DNA of 63,358 bases from Candidatus Liberibacter europaeus. GTDB lineage: Bacteria; Pseudomonadota; Alphaproteobacteria; Rhizobiales; Rhizobiaceae. Shown here in pieces: positions 9,357 to 17,812 of the stretch (positions are counted from its first letter, which is position 1; every line of letters starts with the position of its first letter). The notes beneath the pieces are model-generated. The model ran no database searches, had not been told where the DNA came from, and saw only the letters and a list, made by a program, of their open reading frames with translations. A program made the translations under genes and the position numbers. The stretch lies in the NCBI GenBank assembly GCA_003045065.1, contig PSQJ01000014.1, forward strand, positions 1-63,358, written 5' to 3'.

Positions 9357-10442
9357 ATGATGCCCATGAGAGAATCAGTACTGCGGCCACAAGGAGCAAC
9401 TCGTTGGGCTATAATCTTTATAAGTTTGTTATCCCTATACTTTCTTCGTGGATTTTTTGTTTCAATTACTATAGCAATCGTTATTGGTTGTGCAACTTGG
9501 CCGTTGTATAGTATGTTTCGTTGTAATCAAACAAAATCATCAACCTTTTTAGCAATATGTGCTGTTCTAATAATTATTTGTTTGATCATCCTTCCAATAT
9601 CATTTTTTTCTTATTATGCATTTGTGGAAATTCAAGATATTGCATCTCAAGCGATTTTATTAAATGAAAAAGGAATTCCTGTTCCCCATTGGCTATATTC
9701 GATGCCTGCCTCTTCATGGTTAACAAAATTATGGAATACTCATATTGCCAAACCTCAAGGATTAAAAATCCTAGCTGAAAATTTTTTAAAAACAAATGGT
9801 ATTGAATTTATAAAGGAAATCGTATCTTGCATTAGCATTTGTGCTATCGATTATTCTTTATCCACTATTTTTATGCTTATCGCGTTATTTTTTATTTATC
9901 GCGATGGAAACAACTTTTATCAACAGATAGATATATTAGGAGAGTATGTTTTCCCTACATATTGGAATAAATTATCAAAAATAATACCAAAGGTTATAAG
10001 ATCAACTGTTCTAGGCATTACTGTCATAGCAATTGGAGAAGGATTAATACTGGGAAGCGCATATTGGATGGCAGGTGTGCAATCACATGTTGCTCTTGGT
10101 GTTATAACAGCTATTATGTCGATGATTCCAGGTGGAGCTCCTGCTGCATGTACAATAGTATCAATTTATCTAGCTATGAAGAATAATATCTTTAACGCTA
10201 TCTGCCTATTTTCTTGGGGTACTATTGAATTGTTTATCGTTGATAAAACAATTAGACCATTCCTTGTTGGAGGACCTATAAAGCTTCCATTTCTACCTAC
10301 TTTTTTTGGATTAGTTGGAGGGGTTAGAACTATGGGTCTGCTAGGATTGTTCATAGGTCCAGTACTCATGGCATTGATAACAACCATCTGGAAAGAATCT
10401 GTGAAAGCGGCAAAAGAAATCAATCAAAAACAAAATAACTGA
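9357..10442 (+). CDS. AI-2E family transporter (PerM-like membrane protein)
   Basis: A 361-residue integral inner-membrane protein with about seven to eight hydrophobic segments. It has the paired helices of the AI-2E/PerM (UPF0118) family and a C-terminal conserved region containing FGLVGGVRTMGLLGLFIGPVL. The family is linked to export of small molecules or Na+/H+ exchange, so the substrate is unknown. GAGG at 9352-9355 is well spaced for the third methionine (9366, MRESVLRPQ), so translation may begin there rather than at 9357. It appears to be monocistronic. Confidence 0.85.
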   Translation: MMPMRESVLRPQGATRWAIIFISLLSLYFLRGFFVSITIAIVIGCATWPLYSMFRCNQTKSSTFLAICAVLIIICLIILPISFFSYYAFVEIQDIASQAILLNEKGIPVPHWLYSMPASSWLTKLWNTHIAKPQGLKILAENFLKTNGIEFIKEIVSCISICAIDYSLSTIFMLIALFFIYRDGNNFYQQIDILGEYVFPTYWNKLSKIIPKVIRSTVLGITVIAIGEGLILGSAYWMAGVQSHVALGVITAIMSMIPGGAPAACTIVSIYLAMKNNIFNAICLFSWGTIELFIVDKTIRPFLVGGPIKLPFLPTFFGLVGGVRTMGLLGLFIGPVLMALITTIWKESVKAAKEINQKQNN

Positions 10443-10668
10443 TCTAAATTAAATATATCTTGGTGATGTTTTTTAGCTAATATCATTTATTTTTTATATA
10501 AATTATTGATTTATAATATAAAAAAATAAGGAATAGAACTTCAAATTGAATGGAAAAATTATATTGATCATGAATTGAGTGAGTAAAAACACTTACCAAG
10601 ACAAATATAAAAAAATAACTCGTATAATTACATAAATTACTAGAATAGATAATAATTATTTATGATTA

Positions 10669-12060
10669 CTAATTGCCATTAAACTTTTTTATACCATCTT
10701 CTATCAAATAAGTTGGATGATACATCGTAACTAGTTCTTCTGCCGCAGTAGGATGTAGAGCCATACAGCGATCAAAATCGTCTTTTATACATCCAGATTT
10801 CAAACAAATACCTAAAATTTGAATAACTTCACTTGCTTCATGACCAAGAATATGTACTCCTACTACTTTGCGATTATCTGCATTGACAATAATTTTCATC
10901 ATTGAATGTTCAGAACGTTTTGAAAGAGCAGATTTCATAGGATAATATTTGGTTTTATATATTTCTATCCTGCTAAATTGATCAATAGCCTGTTCTTCCG
11001 TCAATCCAATAGAAGCAACTTCTGGATGAGAAAAAACTGCTGTAGGAATTAGATCATAATCAGGAGAAGTCGGATTACCTTTAAATTGTGTCTCAATGAA
11101 ACACATCGCAGCATGGATAGCAACAGGCGTTAATTGAATGCAACCAGTAACATCTCCAAGAGCAAAGATAGATTTAATATTAGTTTGCGAATAATTATCT
11201 GTAATAATACCCCCATTATCATCCATCGAAATATTCAACTTTTCAAGTTCCATATTCATAGTACGAGGTTTACGACCTACTGCCAACATAACTTTATCGG
11301 CACATATAATTTCTCCAGATTGTAATACCCCTTTTAATAATAAATCTTCACTAATAACACGATTAATTTCATCATTGTTTATAATTCTAATTCCCTTAGA
11401 TGTCATGATCTCTGTCAATCCATCACGTATATCTGAATCAAAACTAGACAGAATACTATTTCCACGAGTAACTATAGTTGTTTTTGATCCTAGGGCATTC
11501 AAAATACAGGCAAATTCAACTGCAATATATCCACCACCTATAATTAATATAGACTGTGGCAAATTTTCTAGTGAAAATATTTCCTCTGATGTAATACAAA
11601 GATCATTACCTTCAAAATCCATACGATTTGGAAATCCACCGGTTGCAATAACAATATAATTTGCTGTAATAGTGCGATCTATATTTGTTAGATAAACAGC
11701 ATGTGGAGAAGAAAGAATGGCATTACTTTTAACAAGATCTGCTCCTGCTGTATCTAAAATTCTACTATAAATAGATTCAAGACGACTAAGCTCTTTATTC
11801 TGTTCATGAATAAGCGACTTCCAATCAAAATTTTTATGATCAATATTCCATCCAAAGCCCTTTGCATCCTCAAAGTGTTCAGAATATTGTGATGCATAAA
11901 ACATCAATTTTTTAGGAATACATCCCCTGATAACACAAGTTCCTCCGACACGATATTCTTCACAAATAGCTACTTTTTTGCCAATCTGTGCAGCCAAACG
12001 TGCAGCACGTACACCAGCAGAGCCAGCTCCTATCACAATTAAATCATAATCGTAAGGCAT
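10669..12060 (-). CDS. gor: glutathione-disulfide reductase
   Basis: A 463-residue flavoprotein disulfide reductase that regenerates GSH using NADPH. FAD-binding GAGSAGVRAA is at 11-20, the redox pair is C42 and C47 in GGTCVIRGCIPKK, and the NADPH Rossmann loop is IIGGGYIAVEF. The C-terminal HPTAAEE carries the catalytic histidine. The VIRGCIPKK form of the redox loop distinguishes it from the dihydrolipoamide dehydrogenase at 14.9 kb (LNIGCIPSK). It stands alone; the rpiA and gph genes that often accompany gor in rhizobia are not adjacent, although rpiA lies 2 kb away past phage debris. Confidence 0.93.
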   Translation of the reverse strand: MPYDYDLIVIGAGSAGVRAARLAAQIGKKVAICEEYRVGGTCVIRGCIPKKLMFYASQYSEHFEDAKGFGWNIDHKNFDWKSLIHEQNKELSRLESIYSRILDTAGADLVKSNAILSSPHAVYLTNIDRTITANYIVIATGGFPNRMDFEGNDLCITSEEIFSLENLPQSILIIGGGYIAVEFACILNALGSKTTIVTRGNSILSSFDSDIRDGLTEIMTSKGIRIINNDEINRVISEDLLLKGVLQSGEIICADKVMLAVGRKPRTMNMELEKLNISMDDNGGIITDNYSQTNIKSIFALGDVTGCIQLTPVAIHAAMCFIETQFKGNPTSPDYDLIPTAVFSHPEVASIGLTEEQAIDQFSRIEIYKTKYYPMKSALSKRSEHSMMKIIVNADNRKVVGVHILGHEASEVIQILGICLKSGCIKDDFDRCMALHPTAAEELVTMYHPTYLIEDGIKKFNGN

Positions 12061-12574
12061 AAATATTCCTTAATTTTACTAAGCTAGAAAAAATACAAAT
12101 TGAAGGCAAACATATTTACAATATTTTTTATATATTCATATAATTATATTCACCAACACGTATTTACACTATACTGAAATATACAAAATACCGTGAACAA
12201 ACATATGTATATCTATGGTAGATAAAAAATTTTCAAAAAGTTTTAATAACTATTACAATAATCTTAATAGATGATAATCTAATAATTATTCAACGTATTT
12301 TATATCAATTAAAATCATGTAAAAACTAATCACAAAATATTTTACTAAATAAACATGAATATATATTGTGATTTACAATAAAACTAAGCGCTCTCATAAA
12401 AATAATTTATTATACAAATCAATTGGCAATAAAGGAATGACGTATATATTTGAAGAGATGGTTGTTAAAATATGATAATATTTGCATAACGTAAACCATT
12501 TATTTTACAGTATTTTTTAATAAGTTTCTCGTACCTTTTTAATAGCATTTGAGATTTATTTTTAATCTTGTAAT

Positions 12575-12993
12575 AATAATTTCAACTTCAATTTCTATTC
12601 TGGCTATTAATCTTTGTAAACTTTTTCCGCCATCAAATATCTATTTTATGCATTATTGAGAAGCATACTCCCACAAAATCAACCTCAACTTTTCTTTTTA
12701 ATGTACTAATCTAGCTTTATATCATCCTAAAAACAAAATCCCCAATGGCCGATATACGATTTTTATTTGTATTAATAAGCACTGGAGAAAAGTTGAATTA
12801 TTGATTTAAACATTTTGAAGAATTATTGTATAAGAAGATCATTAGATTGCTATTCTGATATGTTCATGTCTTCACAAACATCTGATTCAGTATGCCTATA
12901 GATAACATACTCCAGCAGAACCATCTATAGGCTTTTAATTTTAATCCCTCAAATCTCTTAATCAATTCAATTAATAATGATGGAATCTTAGTC
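12575..12993 (-). pseudogene. decayed phage lysozyme (second copy)
   Basis: Translating the minus strand gives a broken copy of the lysozyme at 53953-54438. From the N-terminus it reads LIELIKRFEGLKLKAY (intact copy LLDLIIEFEGLRLKSY), then YRHTESDVCEDMNIS, LLIQ, and after a shift SPVLINTNKNRISAIGDFV (intact SPIIKECGANRISAIGDFV). STLKRKVEV follows, and finally GGKSLQRLIARI. At least four stops and three frameshifts interrupt it. The glycine of the catalytic-cleft YGHT is replaced (YRHT). It covers nearly the full domain, so it is an old paralogue rather than a fragment. Confidence 0.8.
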
Positions 12994-13063
12994 ATGCCCC
13001 CTATAGTTTTAGTTAATCAACAGTTAAATATCATTTTAAAGTTGACTACATAGGAGAAATGTG

Positions 13064-13663
13064 GTGAAGACACAACTTTAAATTGCTTTGTGTATTTATG
13101 GAGTTGTTATAAGTTGTTCTTTTCTATTTGCTGGATGTTTTAGCTATTATGCATCACCTACTAAACATTCTATATCTATAATAGGATCGGTTCTGGAATC
13201 AATGAATGATTCAATCTCAGAACCATCAAAATTGATAACGGGATCGTATGTTTTCAAAAAGCCCTTGAAAAATAATGTAGATTTGAGGGGGCAGTTATGT
13301 ATTACTAAGATATCACCGCCCAGAAATAATCATACTATTTGAGAATAAATATATATTGGTATCTTTAAAGACTTTAAATTAAAGGCTAAAAATAACACGG
13401 GTTACTTTGATCAAGTAGGAGTTTTGATATGGACAACTGGTTTATCTATAGAGTTTTTTCCTTATATAAAAATAACACCTAGCATAGACTTAAATTTAAA
13501 ATTATCAATGAGTTTTTTAAAAAGAACTATGTCGATGGGTATGGGGATGGATTTCGATATCTACGATAATATATCCTTGAATTTTTCTAGCGCTGTAATC
13601 AAGCAACATGATCGGGATAATTATATGCACACTACTAGCTTAGGTTTGAAATATCACTTGTAA
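13064..13663 (+). pseudogene. lipoprotein/barrel-like gene with three in-frame stops
   Basis: A 199-codon frame starts at GTG 13064 with a well placed AGGAG (13052-13056). It runs without any frameshift to TAA at 13661, but is cut by TAA (13079), TGA (13340) and TAA (13346). Read through, it encodes a lipoprotein-type signal (CSFLFAGC lipobox) and a C-terminal half of alternating strands. These include LSIEFFPYIKITPSIDLNLK and end TSLGLKYHL, as in outer-membrane barrels. I do not recognise the family. Its 3' end meets the decayed holin tail head to head. Either nonsense-only decay or reinitiation/readthrough could explain it; decay is likelier. Confidence 0.55.
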
Positions 13664-14005
13664 CCTATCCGCTTCTGCACAATTTCATCAATGTACCAAA
13701 ACCCAAGAATACAAGAGATAATTTCTTGTGTAAAAGAGGATAGGATCATCATTAAATAGTCTGTATATATTATACCTGCTTTCACTAGATAAAGAAGCAC
13801 TAATAATGGATAAACAATAATCCAAAAGAGTTGTTGAAAGTCTGATGAAAGAGTTTTTTAAATAGATTAAAGCATCAATCAACCTAACACCACTTTTGGC
13901 ATTTTTGGTTTTAATCTTTGCTAGTTTTATTGGCTTATCTTTCACAATAGAATATAATTTTTTAATAAGGAAAATATCAACATTATAGGCTAATGTAACG
14001 GACAA
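13654..14005 (-). pseudogene. frameshifted phage 3TM-type holin
   Basis: A copy of the holin at 63099-63358. Both share PI(K/R)LA(K/R)IK, KSGV(K/R)-ID, TTL and, after one frame change, the C-terminal FTQEIISCILGFWYIDE (intact FTQEIIACILGFWYTDK). The break is a 2-nt deletion in the A/T run near 13825: the intact copy has AAAAAA where this has AAAA before the complement of ACAACTC. Downstream of it the correct frame continues uninterrupted to TGA at 13654. Apart from the deletion and one short insertion the gene is complete, so inactivation looks recent compared with the neighbouring lysozyme. Confidence 0.75.
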
Positions 14006-14085
14006 AATAGAAACAAAGGTAAAAAGTAAAATTTCATAAATTAAATCATCCTCTTGTATTAATTAAATAAACTGAAAATAACTAT

Positions 14086-14781
14086 TTACTCTTTTAATAC
14101 ATAACAAGTACCATCAGACATTCCAATAATTGCAGAATCTGCCATACAAATAAATAAACCATGATCTATAACTCCAGGTATGGCATGCAATGCATCCGAG
14201 AGAAATTGAGGATCATAAATAAACCCAAAAAAAGCGTCAACAATATAATGCCCACCATCACTGACAAATAAATCTGATCCATTTCTACGCAATGTAAATT
14301 CTTCTTTCAACCCCATGTCAGATGCCATTTTTTGTAGAGAAGAAATAGTTGCACTTATACCAAACGGATCAATTTCTATTGGCAATTTCCCACGACCAAG
14401 AAAATCAACCTTCTTGCTTTCATCTCCTATTAATATTACACGAGAAGAAGCATTAGCAACAATTTTTTCACGTAGAAGAGATCCTCCATATCCTTTAATA
14501 ATATGTAATTGAGAATCTACCTCATCAAAACCATCTATACTTAAATCAATACATGACACATCTTCAATTGATCGCAACGGAATATGATTTTTTTTACAAA
14601 AATCTTCTGTATCTCGCGAAGTTGCAACCGCCTGAATATGCAAACCATCCGCAATTTTTTGAGAAAGCAAAAGCATAAACTCTTTTGAAGTACTTCCTGT
14701 ACCAATCCCCAAAACCATACCATTTTCAACATATTGCATTGCTCGCCCAGCTGCATTTCTCTTCATTTGAAGAGCTTCCAT
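14086..14781 (-). CDS. rpiA: ribose-5-phosphate isomerase A
   Basis: A 231-residue enzyme interconverting ribose 5-phosphate and ribulose 5-phosphate in the pentose phosphate pathway. It has GIGTGST near the N-terminus (phosphate binding), the DGFDEVD motif with the catalytic aspartates, and KGYGGSLLREKI with the lysine and glutamate of the active site. I start it at 14781 because AGAAGGAATAAA immediately precedes that ATG; a longer start at 14814 is possible. It lies on minus ahead of the decayed holin and downstream of lpdA. Confidence 0.92.
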   Translation of the reverse strand: MEALQMKRNAAGRAMQYVENGMVLGIGTGSTSKEFMLLLSQKIADGLHIQAVATSRDTEDFCKKNHIPLRSIEDVSCIDLSIDGFDEVDSQLHIIKGYGGSLLREKIVANASSRVILIGDESKKVDFLGRGKLPIEIDPFGISATISSLQKMASDMGLKEEFTLRRNGSDLFVSDGGHYIVDAFFGFIYDPQFLSDALHAIPGVIDHGLFICMADSAIIGMSDGTCYVLKE

Positions 14782-14890
14782 TTTATTCCTTCTTCCCTCT
14801 GATATATTTAGCAAAATAAAAAATAGTGAATGAAATCATATTTTAAAAACATAACTGCATTTTTGACTTTTTATATGATTTTGACAAGCA

Positions 14891-16294
14891 TTACATATGA
14901 ATTGGTTTATCAAAACTAGCCAATGCTGCTTCTCTTACTGCTTCTGACATGGTTGGATGAGCATGACAAATTCTAGCAAGATCCTCTGAAGATCCTCCAA
15001 ATTCCATTAAAACGGCAGCTTCATGAATCATTTCCCCAGCTCCAACACCTATTATGTGCACCCCTTCCACACGATCACTCTCCTTATCTGCTAATATTTT
15101 TACAAAACCATCAATAGAATTCATAGAACGAGCCCTACCATTAGCACTAAAAGGAAATTTTCCTATTTTATAAGTCTTATTTTCACATATTAACTGTTCT
15201 TCAGTCTTTCCAACTGAAGCAATTTCAGGACTGGTATAAACGACATTTGGAATAATCGAATAATTAACATGACCTCTTTGTCCAGAAATAATCTCAGCAA
15301 CAGCAATACCTTCATCTTCAGATTTATGCGCCAACATAGGACCACGAACAACATCCCCAATAGCATAAATATTTGGAATAGAAGTTTGAAAATTATCTCC
15401 TATCTCTATGCCCCCCCTCTTATCAACTTTGATCCCCATCTCTTCAAGACCAAGGCTAGAAGTATATGGATTACGACCTGCAGCTACTAGCACAGCATCA
15501 GATTCAAGTTCCATTGATTTACCATCTATGACAGATTCATAGACAACCTTAGCCTTCTTTTTTGTTTTATTTACAGAAGTTACTTTCGATCCAAGCTTTA
15601 TATCCATACCTTGCTTAGATATGATATTTAAAAATTGTTTTGAAACTTCTTTATCCATACCATTCAAGATCATATTAGAATACTCAATAACAGTGACCTT
15701 AGATCCTAAACGCATCCAAACTGAGCCTAATTCTAAACCAATAACACCCGCACCGATAATCACCAAATGTTCTGGAACAGAACGAAATGACAAAGCACCA
15801 GTGGAAGATACAATGATATCTCCATCGAAATCAGTCAATACACCAGGAATTCCAGACGGTTCTGATCCGGTGGCAATAACAATATTCTTAGCCTCTATAA
15901 TTTCTTCTGAATCTCCCTTGCAAATAGCCACTTTGTTAGAAGAAACGATTTTTGCAACCCCATAATAGGTAGCAATTTTATTTTTTTTTAAAAGAAAATC
16001 AATTCCCTTAACATTTGAATGAACTACGGAATTCTTGTAAGACATCATCTTTTCTAAGTTTAATCGCGAAGATGACACGCTTATTCCAAGATCATCCATT
16101 CCTTTAGAAACATGATCATAAACTTCTGAAGTATACAACAAGGCTTTTGATGGAATACAACCAATATTTAAACAAGTACCGCCATAAGTTTTTTCTTTTT
16201 CAATTATAGCAACCTTATTTTTTAATTGCGCAGCCTTTATGCCACAAGCATAACCAGCTGGACCAGCTCCTATAATAATAAGATCATACTTCAT
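14891..16294 (-). CDS. lpdA: dihydrolipoamide dehydrogenase (E3)
   Basis: A 467-residue FAD enzyme reoxidising the lipoyl arm of 2-oxoacid dehydrogenases. FAD loop GAGPAGYACG at 9-18, redox cysteines C41 and C46 in GGTCLNIGCIPSK, NAD loop GAGVIGLELGS, and the C-terminal HAHPTMSEA with the catalytic histidine are all present. It closes the mdh-sucCD-sucAB series, so it most likely serves the 2-oxoglutarate dehydrogenase complex, perhaps others as well. Confidence 0.95.
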   Translation of the reverse strand: MKYDLIIIGAGPAGYACGIKAAQLKNKVAIIEKEKTYGGTCLNIGCIPSKALLYTSEVYDHVSKGMDDLGISVSSSRLNLEKMMSYKNSVVHSNVKGIDFLLKKNKIATYYGVAKIVSSNKVAICKGDSEEIIEAKNIVIATGSEPSGIPGVLTDFDGDIIVSSTGALSFRSVPEHLVIIGAGVIGLELGSVWMRLGSKVTVIEYSNMILNGMDKEVSKQFLNIISKQGMDIKLGSKVTSVNKTKKKAKVVYESVIDGKSMELESDAVLVAAGRNPYTSSLGLEEMGIKVDKRGGIEIGDNFQTSIPNIYAIGDVVRGPMLAHKSEDEGIAVAEIISGQRGHVNYSIIPNVVYTSPEIASVGKTEEQLICENKTYKIGKFPFSANGRARSMNSIDGFVKILADKESDRVEGVHIIGVGAGEMIHEAAVLMEFGGSSEDLARICHAHPTMSEAVREAALASFDKPIHM

Positions 16295-16516
16295 TATTTT
16301 TTTCCTGCTTTCAAATAATCAATATTCAAACTCATTAAAGAAATACTTATTAAATCAAGGATTTGAAATATATGATGAAACAACCGCTAACATCACTCAT
16401 TCTTTCCCATATAAATCAAATAAATATTGTATATTTGTCTTAAAAAAATCTACCAATAACAAAAAAATATTACTACAGACAAACAAGACAAATAATCAGT
16501 TTTAACCATAAAAATA

Positions 16517-17749
16517 CTACAAATCTAGTATAAAACGCTCAGGATCCTCAAGCAATTCTTTAACACGTACTAAAAACATTACAGCTTCTTTACCATCAAC
16601 TATACGATGATCATACGATAGAGCAAGATACATCATAGGACGGGCTATAATTTGCCCATTTTCTACAATTGCCCTTTCTTGAATCTTATGCATTCCAAGA
16701 ATACCTGATTGTGGCGGATTAAGTATTGGAGATGACAAAAGAGAACCATAAACTCCGCCATTAGATATAGTAAATGTCCCATCTTGCAAATCTTGCATAG
16801 AAAGCTGTCCTGCGCGTGCAGCTTGGCCAAGACGATTGATTTCCTTTTCAATTTCTACAATATTCATTTGCTCCACATTACGTAAAACTGGAACGACAAG
16901 CCCTTTTTCCGTACCGACTGCCACCCCAATGTTACAATAATTCTTGTAAATTATATATTCTCCGTCAATTTCTGCATTAATACCTTTAATTTCTTGAAGA
17001 ACCTGACTAACCGCCTTAGTAAAAAAGCCCATAAATCCTAATTTTATTTTATGTTTCTTCTCAAAAAGATCCTTATATTGCGTCCTAAGATACATTATAC
17101 GAAACATATTAACTTCATTATAAGTGCTCAGAATAGCAGATGTATTTTGAGCATCTTTAAGACGCTTAGCAACAGTTTGACGTAAACGAGACATTTTGAC
17201 TCGCTCTTCTCTGAGAGTGTTTTGTTTGTTAGGAGAATGATGATCTGGGATACTATCACTTTCAAATGATGAAATTTGTAATGGAGAAATAGAAGTATCC
17301 CCTCCAGATATTGCAGATACAACGTCAGGCTTCAATATTTGTCCTCTTTTTCCTGTTCCCTTAATATCAGACGGTGACAAACCAGACTCTGCAATCAACT
17401 TAGCAGCAGATGGTGATTGTGGCATCTGATATCCCATATTGCTAGTTTGTTCGCATACATCATTAGAAACATCAGAAGTAGATTCGGTTGCAACAACTGA
17501 TTCCTGTCTTGATTTTTCATCAATATATCCAAGGAATCCACCAGGAGCAATTGTGTCACCTTGTTCAACAGATATCTCAGTCAATTTTCCTGATACAGGA
17601 GAAGGAACTTCAATTGTTACTTTATCTGTTTCTAACTCTAGCAAGGTTTCACCAATTTCTACAATATCACCTATCTTTTTAGACCAAGCACCAACTGTTG
17701 CCTCGTTGACAGATTCTCCTAAGGAGGGTACTAGAATTTTCGTAGCCAT
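16517..17749 (-). CDS. sucB: 2-oxoglutarate dehydrogenase E2 (dihydrolipoyl succinyltransferase)
   Basis: A 410-residue E2 core protein. A single lipoyl domain carries the lysine in [12 protein letters not shown] peripheral-subunit-binding domain around [18 protein letters not shown] follows, then the acyltransferase domain ending with [12 protein letters not shown] (HxxxDG catalytic motif). The start at 17749 ([13 protein letters not shown]) is the family-standard start; an ATG at 17764 would add five residues. It lies 49-63 nt downstream of sucA, depending on the start chosen, in the same transcription unit. Confidence 0.95.
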   Translation of the reverse strand: MATKILVPSLGESVNEATVGAWSKKIGDIVEIGETLLELETDKVTIEVPSPVSGKLTEISVEQGDTIAPGGFLGYIDEKSRQESVVATESTSDVSNDVCEQTSNMGYQMPQSPSAAKLIAESGLSPSDIKGTGKRGQILKPDVVSAISGGDTSISPLQISSFESDSIPDHHSPNKQNTLREERVKMSRLRQTVAKRLKDAQNTSAILSTYNEVNMFRIMYLRTQYKDLFEKKHKIKLGFMGFFTKAVSQVLQEIKGINAEIDGEYIIYKNYCNIGVAVGTEKGLVVPVLRNVEQMNIVEIEKEINRLGQAARAGQLSMQDLQDGTFTISNGGVYGSLLSSPILNPPQSGILGMHKIQERAIVENGQIIARPMMYLALSYDHRIVDGKEAVMFLVRVKELLEDPERFILDL

Positions 17750-17812
17750 AAATTCAACTTTCATTTTTTAAATAATCAACCAACTGTAAAAAAATATTGA
17801 CACATATCTATT

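Noticed and set aside
9357..10442. Autoinducer-2 export role for the AI-2E family protein
   Set aside because: The family name does not establish the substrate, and no luxS or related gene is nearby.
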